This document shows, one piece after another, positions 9,816 to 18,498 of a stretch of 64,000 nucleotides of DNA (position 1 is the stretch's first letter; the number at the start of each line of letters is the position of its first letter). The DNA is taken from NCBI RefSeq assembly GCF_015680705.1, contig NZ_JADNYP010000003.1:124001-188000 (forward strand), read 5' to 3'. The DNA comes from Pseudomonas fulva. Lineage in GTDB: Bacteria > Pseudomonadota > Gammaproteobacteria > Pseudomonadales > Pseudomonadaceae. The position numbers and the translations under genes are program-made. Below the pieces are notes generated by a model. The model was not told the origin of the DNA, made no database searches, and saw only the letters and a list, made by a program, of their open reading frames with translations.

Positions 9816-9983
9816 ACGGCACGCTGGATATCTTCATCCGAGATACATTCCATCATTTCTGTCAGTAGCAAGCTGATCGAGACGTCCGTAGCCTTTCGGC
9901 AAGCAGTACCTGCAGAGAAGTTGCCGTGTTGCCAAGCTCGTCAACGGCCTGCACAACCCTTTGTCGAGATGAAAGGAACGATC

Positions 9984-10520
9984 ATGAAATCCATGAACTT
10001 GTTTCAGCTTGCGTTGGCTGCATTGACCCTTTCCCTGTCGATAGGCTCCCAGGCCAGTGAGTGCGGTTTCAACATACGCGACTGGACGCCGGAAAGTGGC
10101 ACTCTGAACTACACGGTGGATGCCGTTGGCAAGTCCAAGCTGGACCACGGTCGTGGCATCAGTGTGGGCGACACCCTTGCGCTGACGCCCACGGCCTATC
10201 CTAACAAGCCCTCCATCGACATGAAGTTGCAGAACTTCAAGATCGATATGCTCAACGGTGGCGTCGGTTATCTGGAGCTACCGAAGAAGTTCATGTTCAG
10301 GTTCAGGGAAGAATCCGGTCCGTACAAGGACTATGACGGACGGCGGCTTCTCATGACGGGTGGCTTGCGAGTGGTGGATGCCAAATGTGGCCAGGATGGC
10401 AAGGTCGACAGCGCCACCGTACAACTTTTCGATGACTACATGGCCGTGCTAGGCGAACCTGAAGTAGACGTGTTCCAAGACGCGATATCGCTAGTTCGTT
10501 CGGCCCAGGCGCCCAAGTAG
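9984..10520 (+). CDS. Secreted protein of unknown function
   Basis: This 178-residue product was not recognised as any known family. It begins with a clear signal peptide (MKSMNLFQLALAALTLSLS, cleavage probably after SQA) and contains two cysteines in the mature part that could form a disulfide. AAAGGAACG before the ATG at 9984 is a good ribosome binding site; the in-frame TTG further upstream has none. Base composition here and in the 168 bp upstream is visibly less GC-rich than in the neighbours, suggesting an acquired islet. It converges on rsmE with only 4 bp between stop codons. The periplasmic or extracellular location is predicted; the function is unknown. Confidence 0.75.
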   Translation: MKSMNLFQLALAALTLSLSIGSQASECGFNIRDWTPESGTLNYTVDAVGKSKLDHGRGISVGDTLALTPTAYPNKPSIDMKLQNFKIDMLNGGVGYLELPKKFMFRFREESGPYKDYDGRRLLMTGGLRVVDAKCGQDGKVDSATVQLFDDYMAVLGEPEVDVFQDAISLVRSAQAPK

Positions 10521-10524
10521 TCTT

Positions 10525-11244
10525 TCAGAAGTCGCCCCAGAGCTGTTGCGCCACGGCCAATCCGACCACCGGCGCCGTTTCGGTGCGCAGCACGCGCGGG
10601 CCGAGGCGGGCGGCATGGAAGCCGGCGTGCCTGGCCTGTTCGACCTCGGCGTCGCCGAGGCCACCTTCCGGACCGATCAGGAAGGCCAGGCGGGCCGGCT
10701 TGGCGTGGCTGGTCAAGGGGGCTGCGACGGGGTGCAGGACCAGCTTGAGGTCGGCTTCGCTGGCCTTGATCCAGTCGCCGAGCGCCAGCGGTGGATGGAT
10801 CACCGGCAAGACCGAGCGACCGCATTGCTCGCAGGCGCTGATCGCCACCTGGCGCCAATGGGCCATGCGTTTGTCGGCGCGCTCGTCCTTGAGACGTACC
10901 TCGCAGCGTTCGCTGATGATCGGGGTGATTTCGTTGACGCCCAGTTCGGTGGCTTTCTGGATCGCCCAGTCCATGCGCTCGCCGCGCGACAAGCCCTGGC
11001 CAAGGTGAACGTGCAATGGCGATTCGGGCTGTCCAGGGAGGGCCTGGTCGAGGTCGACGCGCACGCTTTTCTTGCCTACTTCCAGCAACCGGCCGCGAAA
11101 TTCCTGGCCACTGCCGTCGAACAGCTGCACGGCGTCACCCGCGGCCATGCGCAGTACGCGACCGATGTAGTGAGCCTGGGCCTCGGGGAGTGCGTGTTCG
11201 CCCAGGTTCAAGGGGGCGTCGATGAAGAAGCGGGAGAGTCTCAT
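10525..11244 (-). CDS. rsmE: 16S rRNA m3U1498 methyltransferase RsmE
   Basis: This 239-residue SPOUT-class methyltransferase has an N-terminal PUA-like domain (MRLSRFFIDAPL, HYIGRVLRMAAGD) and a C-terminal knotted domain with the SAM-site motifs FLIGPEGGLGDAE and RLGPRVLRTETA. It methylates N3 of U1498 in 16S rRNA. Length and motifs are normal. It lies downstream of bioA on the same strand, separated by 210 bp that include a degenerate REP-like sequence, so co-transcription is possible but not certain. Confidence 0.96.
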   Translation of the reverse strand: MRLSRFFIDAPLNLGEHALPEAQAHYIGRVLRMAAGDAVQLFDGSGQEFRGRLLEVGKKSVRVDLDQALPGQPESPLHVHLGQGLSRGERMDWAIQKATELGVNEITPIISERCEVRLKDERADKRMAHWRQVAISACEQCGRSVLPVIHPPLALGDWIKASEADLKLVLHPVAAPLTSHAKPARLAFLIGPEGGLGDAEVEQARHAGFHAARLGPRVLRTETAPVVGLAVAQQLWGDF

Positions 11245-11324
11245 GGTTCTGCTCTGGTGTCGTTGTTCGTTCAGCTGACTGCTGGGCCAGTAGGACGGGC
11301 TGGAGATGGGCTGTGCGGGGCGCC

Positions 11325-11370
11325 TTGCGGCTTATCGCGGCACCCCGGCCGCTCCTGAAGCGGGTGGAAT
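11325..11370. repeat. Degenerate REP-like sequence
   Basis: The bases around ATCGCGGCACC and CCGGCCGCTCCTGAAG resemble the P. putida REP consensus (a GC-rich hairpin ending in GCTCCTACA), but with several changes. It lies in the bioA-rsmE gap. It may act as a transcript-stabilising or terminating hairpin. The match is by eye and low confidence. Confidence 0.35.
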
Positions 11371-11454
11371 GGGCACGCCCGGCCGCGAGGGTCGCATGGC
11401 GGCCCCAAAATGACCAATGAAACCACCTCTTCGCGCCCGTTTCATGGGATCAGG

Positions 11455-12861
11455 TCAGCCCGGATCACGAAAGTCCGGGTGGAAGTTCGCAGGCACCGCC
11501 ACGCTGATGCTATCGCGCGTGGCGATTTCGATCCCTTCGCTGGCGACCTCGGCGAGAAAATCGATCTGCTCGGGCGTGATCACGTAAGGCGGCAGGAAGT
11601 AGACCACGCTGCCCAACGGGCGCAGCAGGGCGCCACGACTCAGGGCGTGTTCGAAGACCTTGAGGCCACGCCGCTCCTGCCAGGGATAGGCGAGCCTGCC
11701 GGCCTTGTCCCGGACCATCTCGATGGCCAGCGCCATGCCGGTCTGGCGGACTTCGGCCACGTGCCGATGATCGACCAGGTGCGCGGTGGCACTGGCCATG
11801 CGCGCCGACAGTGCCTGGTTGGCCTGGATCACGTTGTCCTGCTCGAAGATGTCCAGGGTCGCCAGCGCCGCGGCGCAGGCCAGCGGGTTGCCGGTATAGC
11901 TGTGCGAATGCAGGAAGGCGCGCAGAGTCGGGTAGTCGTCATAGAATGCCTGGTACACCTCGTCGGTGGTCAGGCAGGCGGCCAGCGGCAGGTAGCCTCC
12001 GGTCAAGGCCTTGGACAGGCAGAGGAAGTCGGGCCGGATCCCGGCTTGCTCGCAGGCGAACATCGTCCCGGTGCGGCCAAAGCCGACCGCGATCTCGTCG
12101 TGGATCAGATGCACCCCGTAGCGATCGCAGGCTTCGCGCAACAGCTTCAGGTAGACCGGATGATACATGCGCATGCCGCCGGCGCCCTGGATCAGCGGCT
12201 CGATGATCACCGCGGCGACGCTGGCATGGTGTTCGGCCAAGGTCTGCTCCATGGCAACGAACATGTTCCGCGAGTGCTCTTCCCAGCTCATCCCTTCCGG
12301 ACGCAGGTAGCAGTCCGGGCTCGGGACCTTGAGCGTGTCGAGCAGCAGGGCCTTGTAGGTCTCGGTGAACAGCGGCACATCGCCGACCGACATGGCGGCG
12401 ATGGTTTCGCCATGGTAGCTGTTGCTCAGGGTGACGAAACGCTTCTTGCCCGGCTGGCCTTTGTTCAGCCAGTAGTGGAAGCTCATCTTCAACGCCACCT
12501 CGATGCATGAGGAGCCGTTGTCGGCATAGAACACCCGGTCGAGGCCCGCCGGCGTCATGGCGACCAGGCGTTCGGACAGCTCGATCACCGGCTGATGGCT
12601 GAAACCGGCGAGAATCACGTGTTCCAGCTGGTCGAGCTGGTCCTTGATGCGCTGGTTGATGCGTGGATTGGCATGCCCGAATACGTTGACCCACCAGGAG
12701 CTCACGGCGTCCAGGTAGCGCTTGCCTTCGAAGTCTTCCAGCCAGACGCCTTCGCCACGCCTGATCGGAATCAGCGGCAGTTGCTCGTGGTCTTTCATCT
12801 GGGTGCAGGGATGCCACAGGACCTCGAGGTCGCGTTGCATCCACTGTTGGTTCAGGCCCAT
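11455..12861 (-). CDS. bioA: Adenosylmethionine-8-amino-7-oxononanoate aminotransferase BioA
   Basis: This 468-residue class-III PLP aminotransferase makes 7,8-diaminopelargonate from KAPA in biotin synthesis, using SAM as amino donor. Signatures include LWHPCTQMKDHE near the N-terminus, DAVSSWWVN, the cofactor-site stretch LIHDEIAVGFGRTG and the lysine in CLSKALTGG that would bind PLP. The start at 12861 gives the family N-terminus, with AGGAG 6 bp upstream; a longer frame reaching 13137 is an artefact. It is separate from other bio genes here and diverges from the amine-oxidase gene across a 199-bp promoter region. Confidence 0.96.
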   Translation of the reverse strand: MGLNQQWMQRDLEVLWHPCTQMKDHEQLPLIPIRRGEGVWLEDFEGKRYLDAVSSWWVNVFGHANPRINQRIKDQLDQLEHVILAGFSHQPVIELSERLVAMTPAGLDRVFYADNGSSCIEVALKMSFHYWLNKGQPGKKRFVTLSNSYHGETIAAMSVGDVPLFTETYKALLLDTLKVPSPDCYLRPEGMSWEEHSRNMFVAMEQTLAEHHASVAAVIIEPLIQGAGGMRMYHPVYLKLLREACDRYGVHLIHDEIAVGFGRTGTMFACEQAGIRPDFLCLSKALTGGYLPLAACLTTDEVYQAFYDDYPTLRAFLHSHSYTGNPLACAAALATLDIFEQDNVIQANQALSARMASATAHLVDHRHVAEVRQTGMALAIEMVRDKAGRLAYPWQERRGLKVFEHALSRGALLRPLGSVVYFLPPYVITPEQIDFLAEVASEGIEIATRDSISVAVPANFHPDFRDPG

Positions 12862-13060
12862 GGTCGTTCTCCTGGCTCGCGGCGCGGACTTGGCCGGCAA
12901 GCCTATGCAATGCCAGGTCCGAGGACAACCCGCAATCGCCTTGCCACCTCCGCGGCAATGCTGGCAGGCATGATGGCCCTGGCGTATTCTTCGCCTGGTC
13001 TTTTTCCTCAGGAGGCGTCCTGCCTCCCAATTCCCTACCGTTGAACCGGAGTACAGCAAG

Positions 13061-14977
13061 ATGGCTGGTGGTTGGCTGCGCGTGTGCGCATGGGTAGTGA
13101 TCGGCATGTCCGGCAGCGTTGCGCTGGCCCAGGACAAGGTGCCCTCGGCGATCGTCGTCGGTGGCGGCCTGGCGGGGCTTAGCGCCGCCTACGAGCTGCA
13201 AGGCAAGGGTTGGCAGGTGACCCTGCTCGAAGCCAAGCCTGGCGTGGGCGGGCGCTCGGGCCTGGCGACCAGTGAGTGGGTCGGCAACGAGAAGATCCAG
13301 CCGGTGCTCAACCACTACCTGCAGCGCTTCCAGCTCACGACGCTTGCGGCACCTGAGTTCGTGCGCAACCCTGGCTACCTGATCGACGGCGACTATTTCA
13401 GCAGCGCCGATCTGGCGACCAGGCAACCGGCCATCGCCGAGGCGATCAGACGCTATGAGAAGACCCTCGACGAGCTGGCCGGCTCGATCGATGATCCGCT
13501 CGAGCCGGCTGCCACCAGCACCTTGTTCGCCCTGGACCAGATCACCGTTGCCAACTGGCTGGACAAGCTGCAGCTGCCGGCCACCGCGCGACAGCTGATC
13601 AACCAGCAGATCCGCAGTCGCTACGACGAACCGTCGCGTCTCTCCCTGTTGTATTTCGCCCAGCAGAGCCGTGTCTACCGCGACATCAGCGACCGTGACT
13701 TGCGTGCCTCGCGCCTGCCGGGCGGCAGTCCGCTGCTTGCCCAGGCATTCGTCAAGCAGATCAGGACCATCAAGACCGCTTCGGCGGTGACGGCCATCGT
13801 CCAGGACAAGGAGGGCGTCACGGTCAAGGTCGGCGGCGTCGGTTACCGGGCTGACTACCTGGTCATGGCCGTTCCCCTGCGCGCCCTGGCCAGGATCCAG
13901 ATCACCCCAGGGCTCGACGACCAGCACCTGGCTGCCCTCAAAGGCACCAACTACGGCTGGCGCGACCAGCTGCTGCTCAAGTTCAAGAAGCCGGTATGGG
14001 AAAGCCGGGCGCGGATGTCCGGGGAAATCTTCAGCAATGCTGGGCTGGGCATGCTGTGGATCGAGCCGGCCTTGAAGGGCGGTGCCAACGTGGTGATCAA
14101 CCTGTCCGGCGACAACGCGCGCCTGCTGCAGGCCTTCGGCGACAGGCAGATGGTCGACCAGGTGCTGATTCGCCTGCATGCCTTCTATCCACAGGCGCGT
14201 GGTGCGTTCACCGGCTATGAAGTGCGCCGCTACAGCACCGACGCAGGCACTGGCGGTGCGTACCTGGCGTACGGCCCCGGGCAGATCAGCAAATACTGGC
14301 GGCTGTGGGAGCGGCCGGTGCAGCGCATCGCCTTCGCCGGTGAACATACCGATGCGCTGTACCCGGGCACCCTCGAAGGCGCCTTGCGCAGCGGCCAGCG
14401 GGCCGCCACACAGGTTCAGGAACTGGCGGCGGGCAGGTCGTTCGACCCGGTCAAGATCGCGCCCGGCGTCGCCGTGGCTGCCACCGGTGTCAGCGCCGCC
14501 GCCGCCGCGGACAAGGGCGGATTCTTCTCCAGGCTCTTCGGCGGTTCGTCAAGCAAGGCAGGCGAGCCGCGCAGAGCCAAGCCGGCGCCTGCCGAGGTTG
14601 GGCAAGGCAAGGCCGATGAAACGAAGCAGGCCAGGCCAGGCTTCTTCTCGAGGCTGTTCGGTTGGGCCAAGCCATCGGCACCAGCCTCGAGCGAGCCTGC
14701 CGGCAAGAGCGAGGCACCTGCGCCGCAGCCCTTGGTCGCGCCGCAGCCAGCCGCTGCGGCGACAGCGAGCACCGCTTCCCAGGCCAGAACACAACCTGTC
14801 AAGGCCGCTGCGACCACGGCCGGCGACCAGGCCAAGGCCAACCCTCGCACACCCACGCCCGCCAAGCATCCGGCGCCGGCCAGGCACGCCGGCAAGCCAG
14901 CCTCGGTCCACAAGACGCCGACCAAGACCGACGGCATCGACAAGGCAGCGCCCCGTCCTCGATCGACGACCCATTGA
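13061..14977 (+). CDS. FAD-dependent amine oxidase with FFSRLFG-repeat tail
   Basis: This 638-residue protein has a signal peptide (cleavage near ALA, residues 22-24), a Rossmann dinucleotide-binding motif VVGGGLAGLSAAYEL and the flavin-site end IAFAGEHTDALYPGTLEGAL of the amine oxidase/protoporphyrinogen oxidase superfamily. The catalytic part ends near residue 460. A tail rich in Ala, Pro and Lys follows and contains the octapeptide-like motif FFSRLFG twice (residues 488-494 and 528-534). It probably oxidises an amine or carotenoid-like substrate in the periplasm, but the substrate cannot be told. GGAG lies 8 bp before the ATG. The tail is low complexity; the role of the repeated motif is unknown. 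Confidence 0.85.
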   Translation: MAGGWLRVCAWVVIGMSGSVALAQDKVPSAIVVGGGLAGLSAAYELQGKGWQVTLLEAKPGVGGRSGLATSEWVGNEKIQPVLNHYLQRFQLTTLAAPEFVRNPGYLIDGDYFSSADLATRQPAIAEAIRRYEKTLDELAGSIDDPLEPAATSTLFALDQITVANWLDKLQLPATARQLINQQIRSRYDEPSRLSLLYFAQQSRVYRDISDRDLRASRLPGGSPLLAQAFVKQIRTIKTASAVTAIVQDKEGVTVKVGGVGYRADYLVMAVPLRALARIQITPGLDDQHLAALKGTNYGWRDQLLLKFKKPVWESRARMSGEIFSNAGLGMLWIEPALKGGANVVINLSGDNARLLQAFGDRQMVDQVLIRLHAFYPQARGAFTGYEVRRYSTDAGTGGAYLAYGPGQISKYWRLWERPVQRIAFAGEHTDALYPGTLEGALRSGQRAATQVQELAAGRSFDPVKIAPGVAVAATGVSAAAAADKGGFFSRLFGGSSSKAGEPRRAKPAPAEVGQGKADETKQARPGFFSRLFGWAKPSAPASSEPAGKSEAPAPQPLVAPQPAAAATASTASQARTQPVKAAATTAGDQAKANPRTPTPAKHPAPARHAGKPASVHKTPTKTDGIDKAAPRPRSTTH

Positions 14978-15173
14978 AGCCTGCCCCAAGGCTGGCGCCT
15001 GGCGCCAGTCTGGGTTGCGACAAGCAGGCCAATGGCTATCGTTAACGTTTGCTTAATGACCAAGCCTCACACTGATCATCGTATTTATCGATATTTTGCG
15101 GCAGGTTTTTCCGCTTTTATTCGATCGATGACGCGTTAATCTTGTACTCGGCTTTCATGGGGAAACATGGCTC
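14978..15173 (+). promoter_or_regulatory. AT-rich leader upstream of cytochrome b561
   Basis: This 196-bp gap begins with a GC hairpin (CTGGCGC paired with GCGCCAG near 14995-15011) that may end the amine-oxidase transcript. It then turns markedly AT-rich from about 15040 to 15150, typical of a promoter region in this genome. No convincing -35/-10 pair was singled out. Confidence 0.4.
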
Positions 15174-15725
15174 ATGCAACTGCGCAACTCACCTGTTCGC
15201 TATGGTCTTGTCAGCATCGTCCTGCACTGGAGCGTGGCGCTGACGGTCTTCGCTCTGTTTGCGCTCGGTCTGTGGATGGTCGGGCTGGACTACTATAGTC
15301 CTTGGCGCAAGGCAGGCCCCGAGTTGCACAAGAGCATCGGCCTGGTGCTGCTGGCGGTCATGTTGGTGCGGGTGCTCTGGCGCCTGGCCAGCCCGCCGCC
15401 GCCCGCGATTGCCACCCACGGCATGTTCACCCGCGTGGCCGCCAAGCTTGGCCACCTGGCGCTGTATGGCGGGCTGTTCGCGGTGATGATCGCCGGCTAC
15501 CTGATCTCCACCGCCGATGGTGTCGGTATCCCGGTGTTCGGCCTGTTCGAAGTGCCGGCGCTGGTCAGCGACTTGCCCGACCAGGCGGACCTTGCCGGGG
15601 TCGTGCATTATTACCTGGCCTGGGGGCTGGTGATCTTCGCCACGCTCCATGGCCTGGCCGCACTGAAGCATCATTTCATCGACCGTGACGCGACCCTGCT
15701 GCGCATGTTCGGTCGCAAGGCTTGA
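15174..15725 (+). CDS. Cytochrome b561
   Basis: This 183-residue four-helix membrane protein of the prokaryotic cytochrome b561 family (CybB type) has conserved haem-ligand histidines in [32 protein letters not shown] and [11 protein letters not shown]. It probably passes electrons from the quinone pool or superoxide to a periplasmic acceptor. It is followed after 35 bp by a YceI protein, a pairing often seen in proteobacteria where b561 and YceI share quinone or isoprenoid-related roles. The ATG at 15174 gives the usual start. Confidence 0.93.
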   Translation: MQLRNSPVRYGLVSIVLHWSVALTVFALFALGLWMVGLDYYSPWRKAGPELHKSIGLVLLAVMLVRVLWRLASPPPPAIATHGMFTRVAAKLGHLALYGGLFAVMIAGYLISTADGVGIPVFGLFEVPALVSDLPDQADLAGVVHYYLAWGLVIFATLHGLAALKHHFIDRDATLLRMFGRKA

Positions 15726-15760
15726 ATCTCGATCCTCAATCGCAAAGAAAGGACCTCAGG

Positions 15761-16339
15761 ATGTTGAAGAAGACTTTTGCCGCCCTGGCGCTGGGCAGCG
15801 CACTGTTCTCGGCCGGTCAGGCCATGGCCGCGCAATACAAGATCGACAAGGAAGGCCAGCACGCCTTCGTCGACTGGAAGATCAGCCACTTGGGCTACAG
15901 CTTCATCCATGGCACGTTCAAGGACTTCGACGGGACCTTCACCTGGGACAGCGCCAAGCCCCAGGACAGCAAGATCAGCGTCGATCTCAAGACTGCCAGT
16001 CTGTGGTCCAATCATGCCGAGCGCGACAAGCATATTGCCAGCGCCGATTTCCTCGACGTGAAGAAGTACCCCGAAGCCAGGTTCGTCTCCACCAGCGTCA
16101 AGCCCACCGGTGACAAGACCGCCGATGTGGTCGGTGACCTGACCCTGCACGGCGTGACCAAGCCGGTGACCTTCAAGGCCGTGTTCAACGGCGAAGGCAA
16201 GGACCCATGGGGCGGCGAGCGCGCAGGCTTCAATGCCAAGACCACGCTGAACCTGAGCGACTTCGGCATCAAGGGACCGGGCCCGACCTCCCAGACCCTG
16301 GACCTGGATATCAGCCTGGAAGGCGTCAAGCAGAAGTGA
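15761..16339 (+). CDS. YceI-family periplasmic lipid-binding protein
   Basis: This 192-residue protein has a signal peptide ([19 protein letters not shown], cleavage after AMA) and a single YceI lipocalin-like domain, with [20 protein letters not shown] at the start and [14 protein letters not shown] in the middle. Members bind polyisoprenoid or quinone-like molecules in the periplasm. The ATG at 15761 follows AGGACCTCAGG and gives a proper signal peptide; the frame extends further upstream only into the cytochrome gene. It is probably cotranscribed with the cytochrome b561 gene and is terminated by the hairpin at 16353-16388. Confidence 0.95.
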   Translation: MLKKTFAALALGSALFSAGQAMAAQYKIDKEGQHAFVDWKISHLGYSFIHGTFKDFDGTFTWDSAKPQDSKISVDLKTASLWSNHAERDKHIASADFLDVKKYPEARFVSTSVKPTGDKTADVVGDLTLHGVTKPVTFKAVFNGEGKDPWGGERAGFNAKTTLNLSDFGIKGPGPTSQTLDLDISLEGVKQK

Positions 16340-16352
16340 CGAGTAGACCATG

Positions 16353-16388
16353 AACGAAAACGCCGCCCATCGGGGCGGCGTTTTCGTT
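16353..16388. terminator. Strong bidirectional rho-independent terminator
   Basis: This is a perfect 16-bp stem (AACGAAAACGCCGCCC paired with GGGCGGCGTTTTCGTT) around a 4-base loop at 16369-16372. The A-rich and T-rich arms supply a U-tract in both directions. It lies between the convergent yceI and rhlE genes and probably ends both transcripts. Confidence 0.92.
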
Positions 16389-16400
16389 CTGTAGCGCCAA

Positions 16401-18281
16401 TCAGCGGTTGCGGGTCAGCAAGGCCGGGCGTTCGCCGCGTGGACGGCTTGGCACGTCGTCCAGCTGCTCTGGCGTTGGATAACGGTCGAGCTTGGATTCC
16501 TTGCGGATGATCACCGGCTGGTTCTGCGGCTCGCGCGAGCTGCGTACTGCCGGCTCCTGGCGCGCGAAGTCGTCGCGACCGGCCGGCCGCTTGCGGCCAG
16601 CGTTGTTGTCGCGGCGCCCGGCAGGGTTGTTCGAGCGCGGACGCTTCTCGTTGACGCCGCCATTGCGTGGGCCGGCTGGACGCCCCTGACCGGCGGCGCC
16701 GCTGCGAGCACCGCCAGACTGGCCTTGGCCGCCGCTGCCACCTTTGCCGCGGTTGCGGCCCTGGTTGCGGTTCTGGTACGGACTGACATAGTCGGCACGA
16801 TTGCCGAAGTTGTCGATCTCGTCGTCGAGGAATTCCTCCGGATCGCGATCAGGCGGTAGCGCGATGGGGCCCGCCACGGTCTTTTCACCTGGCTGCTGAC
16901 GTGGCTTGCTGGCGCGCGACTTGCGCGGCTGGCGGTCGGCGGCAGGCTTGTCCTTCTCGCCGCGAGCGGCTTTCTCGGTGGACTTTTCGGTGCCTTGCCG
17001 GGGCTTGCCCTTGTCCTTCTCCTTGGCCTTGTCCTTGCGTCCGGCGGCGCCCTCGGCGCGCGGCTGGTTACGTCCACCACGGCCGTTGTTCGGCTGGCGT
17101 TCGCGAACCTCGGGTTTCTCGGCTTCCACCTGGCTTGCATCGAAGCCCATCAGGTCGCCATCGGGAATCTTCTGGCGAGTGACGCGTTCGATGCTCTTGA
17201 GCAGTTTCTCTTCATCGGGCGCCACCAGCGAGATCGCCTCGCCGGAGCGGCCAGCACGGCCGGTACGGCCGATGCGATGCACGTAGTCTTCCTCGACGTT
17301 GGGCAGTTCGAAGTTGACCACGTGTGGCAACTGGTCGATATCCAGGCCGCGGGCGGCGATGTCGGTGGCGACCAGCACGCGCACGCTATTGGCCTTGAAG
17401 TCGGCCAGGGCCTTGGTGCGGGCGTTCTGGCTCTTGTTGCCATGGATGGCGGCAGCGGTCAGGCCGTGCTTTTCCAGGTATTCGGCCAGGCGATTGGCGC
17501 CGTGCTTGGTACGGGTGAACACCAGGACCTGCTCCCACGCACCGAGAGTGATCAGGTGGGCGAGCAGGGCGCGCTTGTGACTGGCGGCCAGTCGGTAGAC
17601 GCGCTGCTCGATGCGCTCGACCGTGGTGTTGGGCGGCGTGACCTCGATGCGCTCGGGATTGTGCAGCAGCTTGTCGGCCAGGTCGGTGATGTCCTTGGAG
17701 AAGGTCGCCGAGAACAGCAGGTTCTGGCGCTTGGCCGGGAGGCGGGCCAGGACCTTCTTGACGTCATGGATGAAGCCCATGTCGAGCATGCGGTCGGCTT
17801 CATCGAGCACCAGGATCTCGACATGCGAGAGGTCCACGCTGCCTTGGCCGGCCAGGTCCAGCAGCCGTCCGGGACAGGCGACCAGGACGTCGACGCCCTT
17901 GGCCATCGCCTTGACCTGCGGGTTCATGCCGACGCCGCCGAAGATGCAGGCGCTGACGAAGTTCAGGTCGCGGGCATACAGCCTGAAGCTGTCATGCACC
18001 TGCGCGGCGAGCTCCCGGGTCGGGGTCAGCACCAGCACGCGTGGCTGGCGCGGGCCGTGACGCTGCGACTTGTCAGGGTGGCCACCCGGGAACAGCCGCT
18101 CGAGGATCGGCAGTGCGAAGCCGCCGGTTTTACCAGTACCTGTCTGGGCGGCGACCATCAGGTCACGACCTTGCAACACGGCGGGAATCGCCCGCTGTTG
18201 CACCGGGGTTGGCTGGGTATAGCCCGCAGCCTCGATAGCGCGGACTAGAGCCTCGGAGAGACCGAGGGAGGCAAAGGACAT
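16401..18281 (-). CDS. rhlE: RhlE-type DEAD-box RNA helicase with long basic tail
   Basis: This 626-residue DEAD-box helicase has a Q motif ([19 protein letters not shown]), Walker [19 protein letters not shown] ([14 protein letters not shown]), SAT, and the C-terminal [10 protein letters not shown] motif. The helicase core ends near residue 385. A low-complexity tail of about 240 residues follows, rich in Arg, Gly, Lys and Asn, probably disordered and RNA-binding. Size, tail and neighbours (metF, sahH) match the P. aeruginosa RhlE2 locus. The ATG at 18281 was preferred to a TTG two codons upstream because it gives the family MSFASLGL start. Its transcript ends at the hairpin at 16353-16388. 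Confidence 0.94.
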   Translation of the reverse strand: MSFASLGLSEALVRAIEAAGYTQPTPVQQRAIPAVLQGRDLMVAAQTGTGKTGGFALPILERLFPGGHPDKSQRHGPRQPRVLVLTPTRELAAQVHDSFRLYARDLNFVSACIFGGVGMNPQVKAMAKGVDVLVACPGRLLDLAGQGSVDLSHVEILVLDEADRMLDMGFIHDVKKVLARLPAKRQNLLFSATFSKDITDLADKLLHNPERIEVTPPNTTVERIEQRVYRLAASHKRALLAHLITLGAWEQVLVFTRTKHGANRLAEYLEKHGLTAAAIHGNKSQNARTKALADFKANSVRVLVATDIAARGLDIDQLPHVVNFELPNVEEDYVHRIGRTGRAGRSGEAISLVAPDEEKLLKSIERVTRQKIPDGDLMGFDASQVEAEKPEVRERQPNNGRGGRNQPRAEGAAGRKDKAKEKDKGKPRQGTEKSTEKAARGEKDKPAADRQPRKSRASKPRQQPGEKTVAGPIALPPDRDPEEFLDDEIDNFGNRADYVSPYQNRNQGRNRGKGGSGGQGQSGGARSGAAGQGRPAGPRNGGVNEKRPRSNNPAGRRDNNAGRKRPAGRDDFARQEPAVRSSREPQNQPVIIRKESKLDRYPTPEQLDDVPSRPRGERPALLTRNR

Positions 18282-18486
18282 GGGCAATCCTGTTCTAGTG
18301 GGGGCTGGGCCCTATGGGATGATCTTGCCTGGCGCGATGGGCATCGGAAGATGCGATCGCGTCCGGTACTGCTGGGCCTTGGCCATGCATCGAACGGTGG
18401 CGGGCGGCGCACGGGGCGCATGCCTGCCGGTCGAGATGCCTGTTTCGAGACCGAGCGTCCGGGCGTGAGCCGGGCGGGAAGGCCCG

Positions 18487-18492
18487 AGTATA
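18487..18492 (-). promoter_or_regulatory. Possible -10 element for rhlE
   Basis: The minus strand reads TATACT here, just inside the end of the upstream binding-protein gene and 206 bp before the rhlE start. No good -35 hexamer sits at 16-18 bp, so this is a weak call. Confidence 0.35.
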
Positions 18493-18498
18493 ACAGAG

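Noticed and set aside
9921..9983. Upstream extension of the secreted protein from a TTG
   Set aside because: No ribosome binding site precedes it and it would bury the signal peptide; the ATG at 9984 has a good site.
11939..14347. Minus-strand open frame of 802 codons across bioA and the amine oxidase
   Set aside because: It lies out of frame with bioA and antisense to the amine oxidase, and has no family features.
14490..15063. Antisense frames over the amine-oxidase tail
   Set aside because: Their Ala/Gly/Leu-rich products arise from the repetitive GC-rich tail and have no domain or start-site support.
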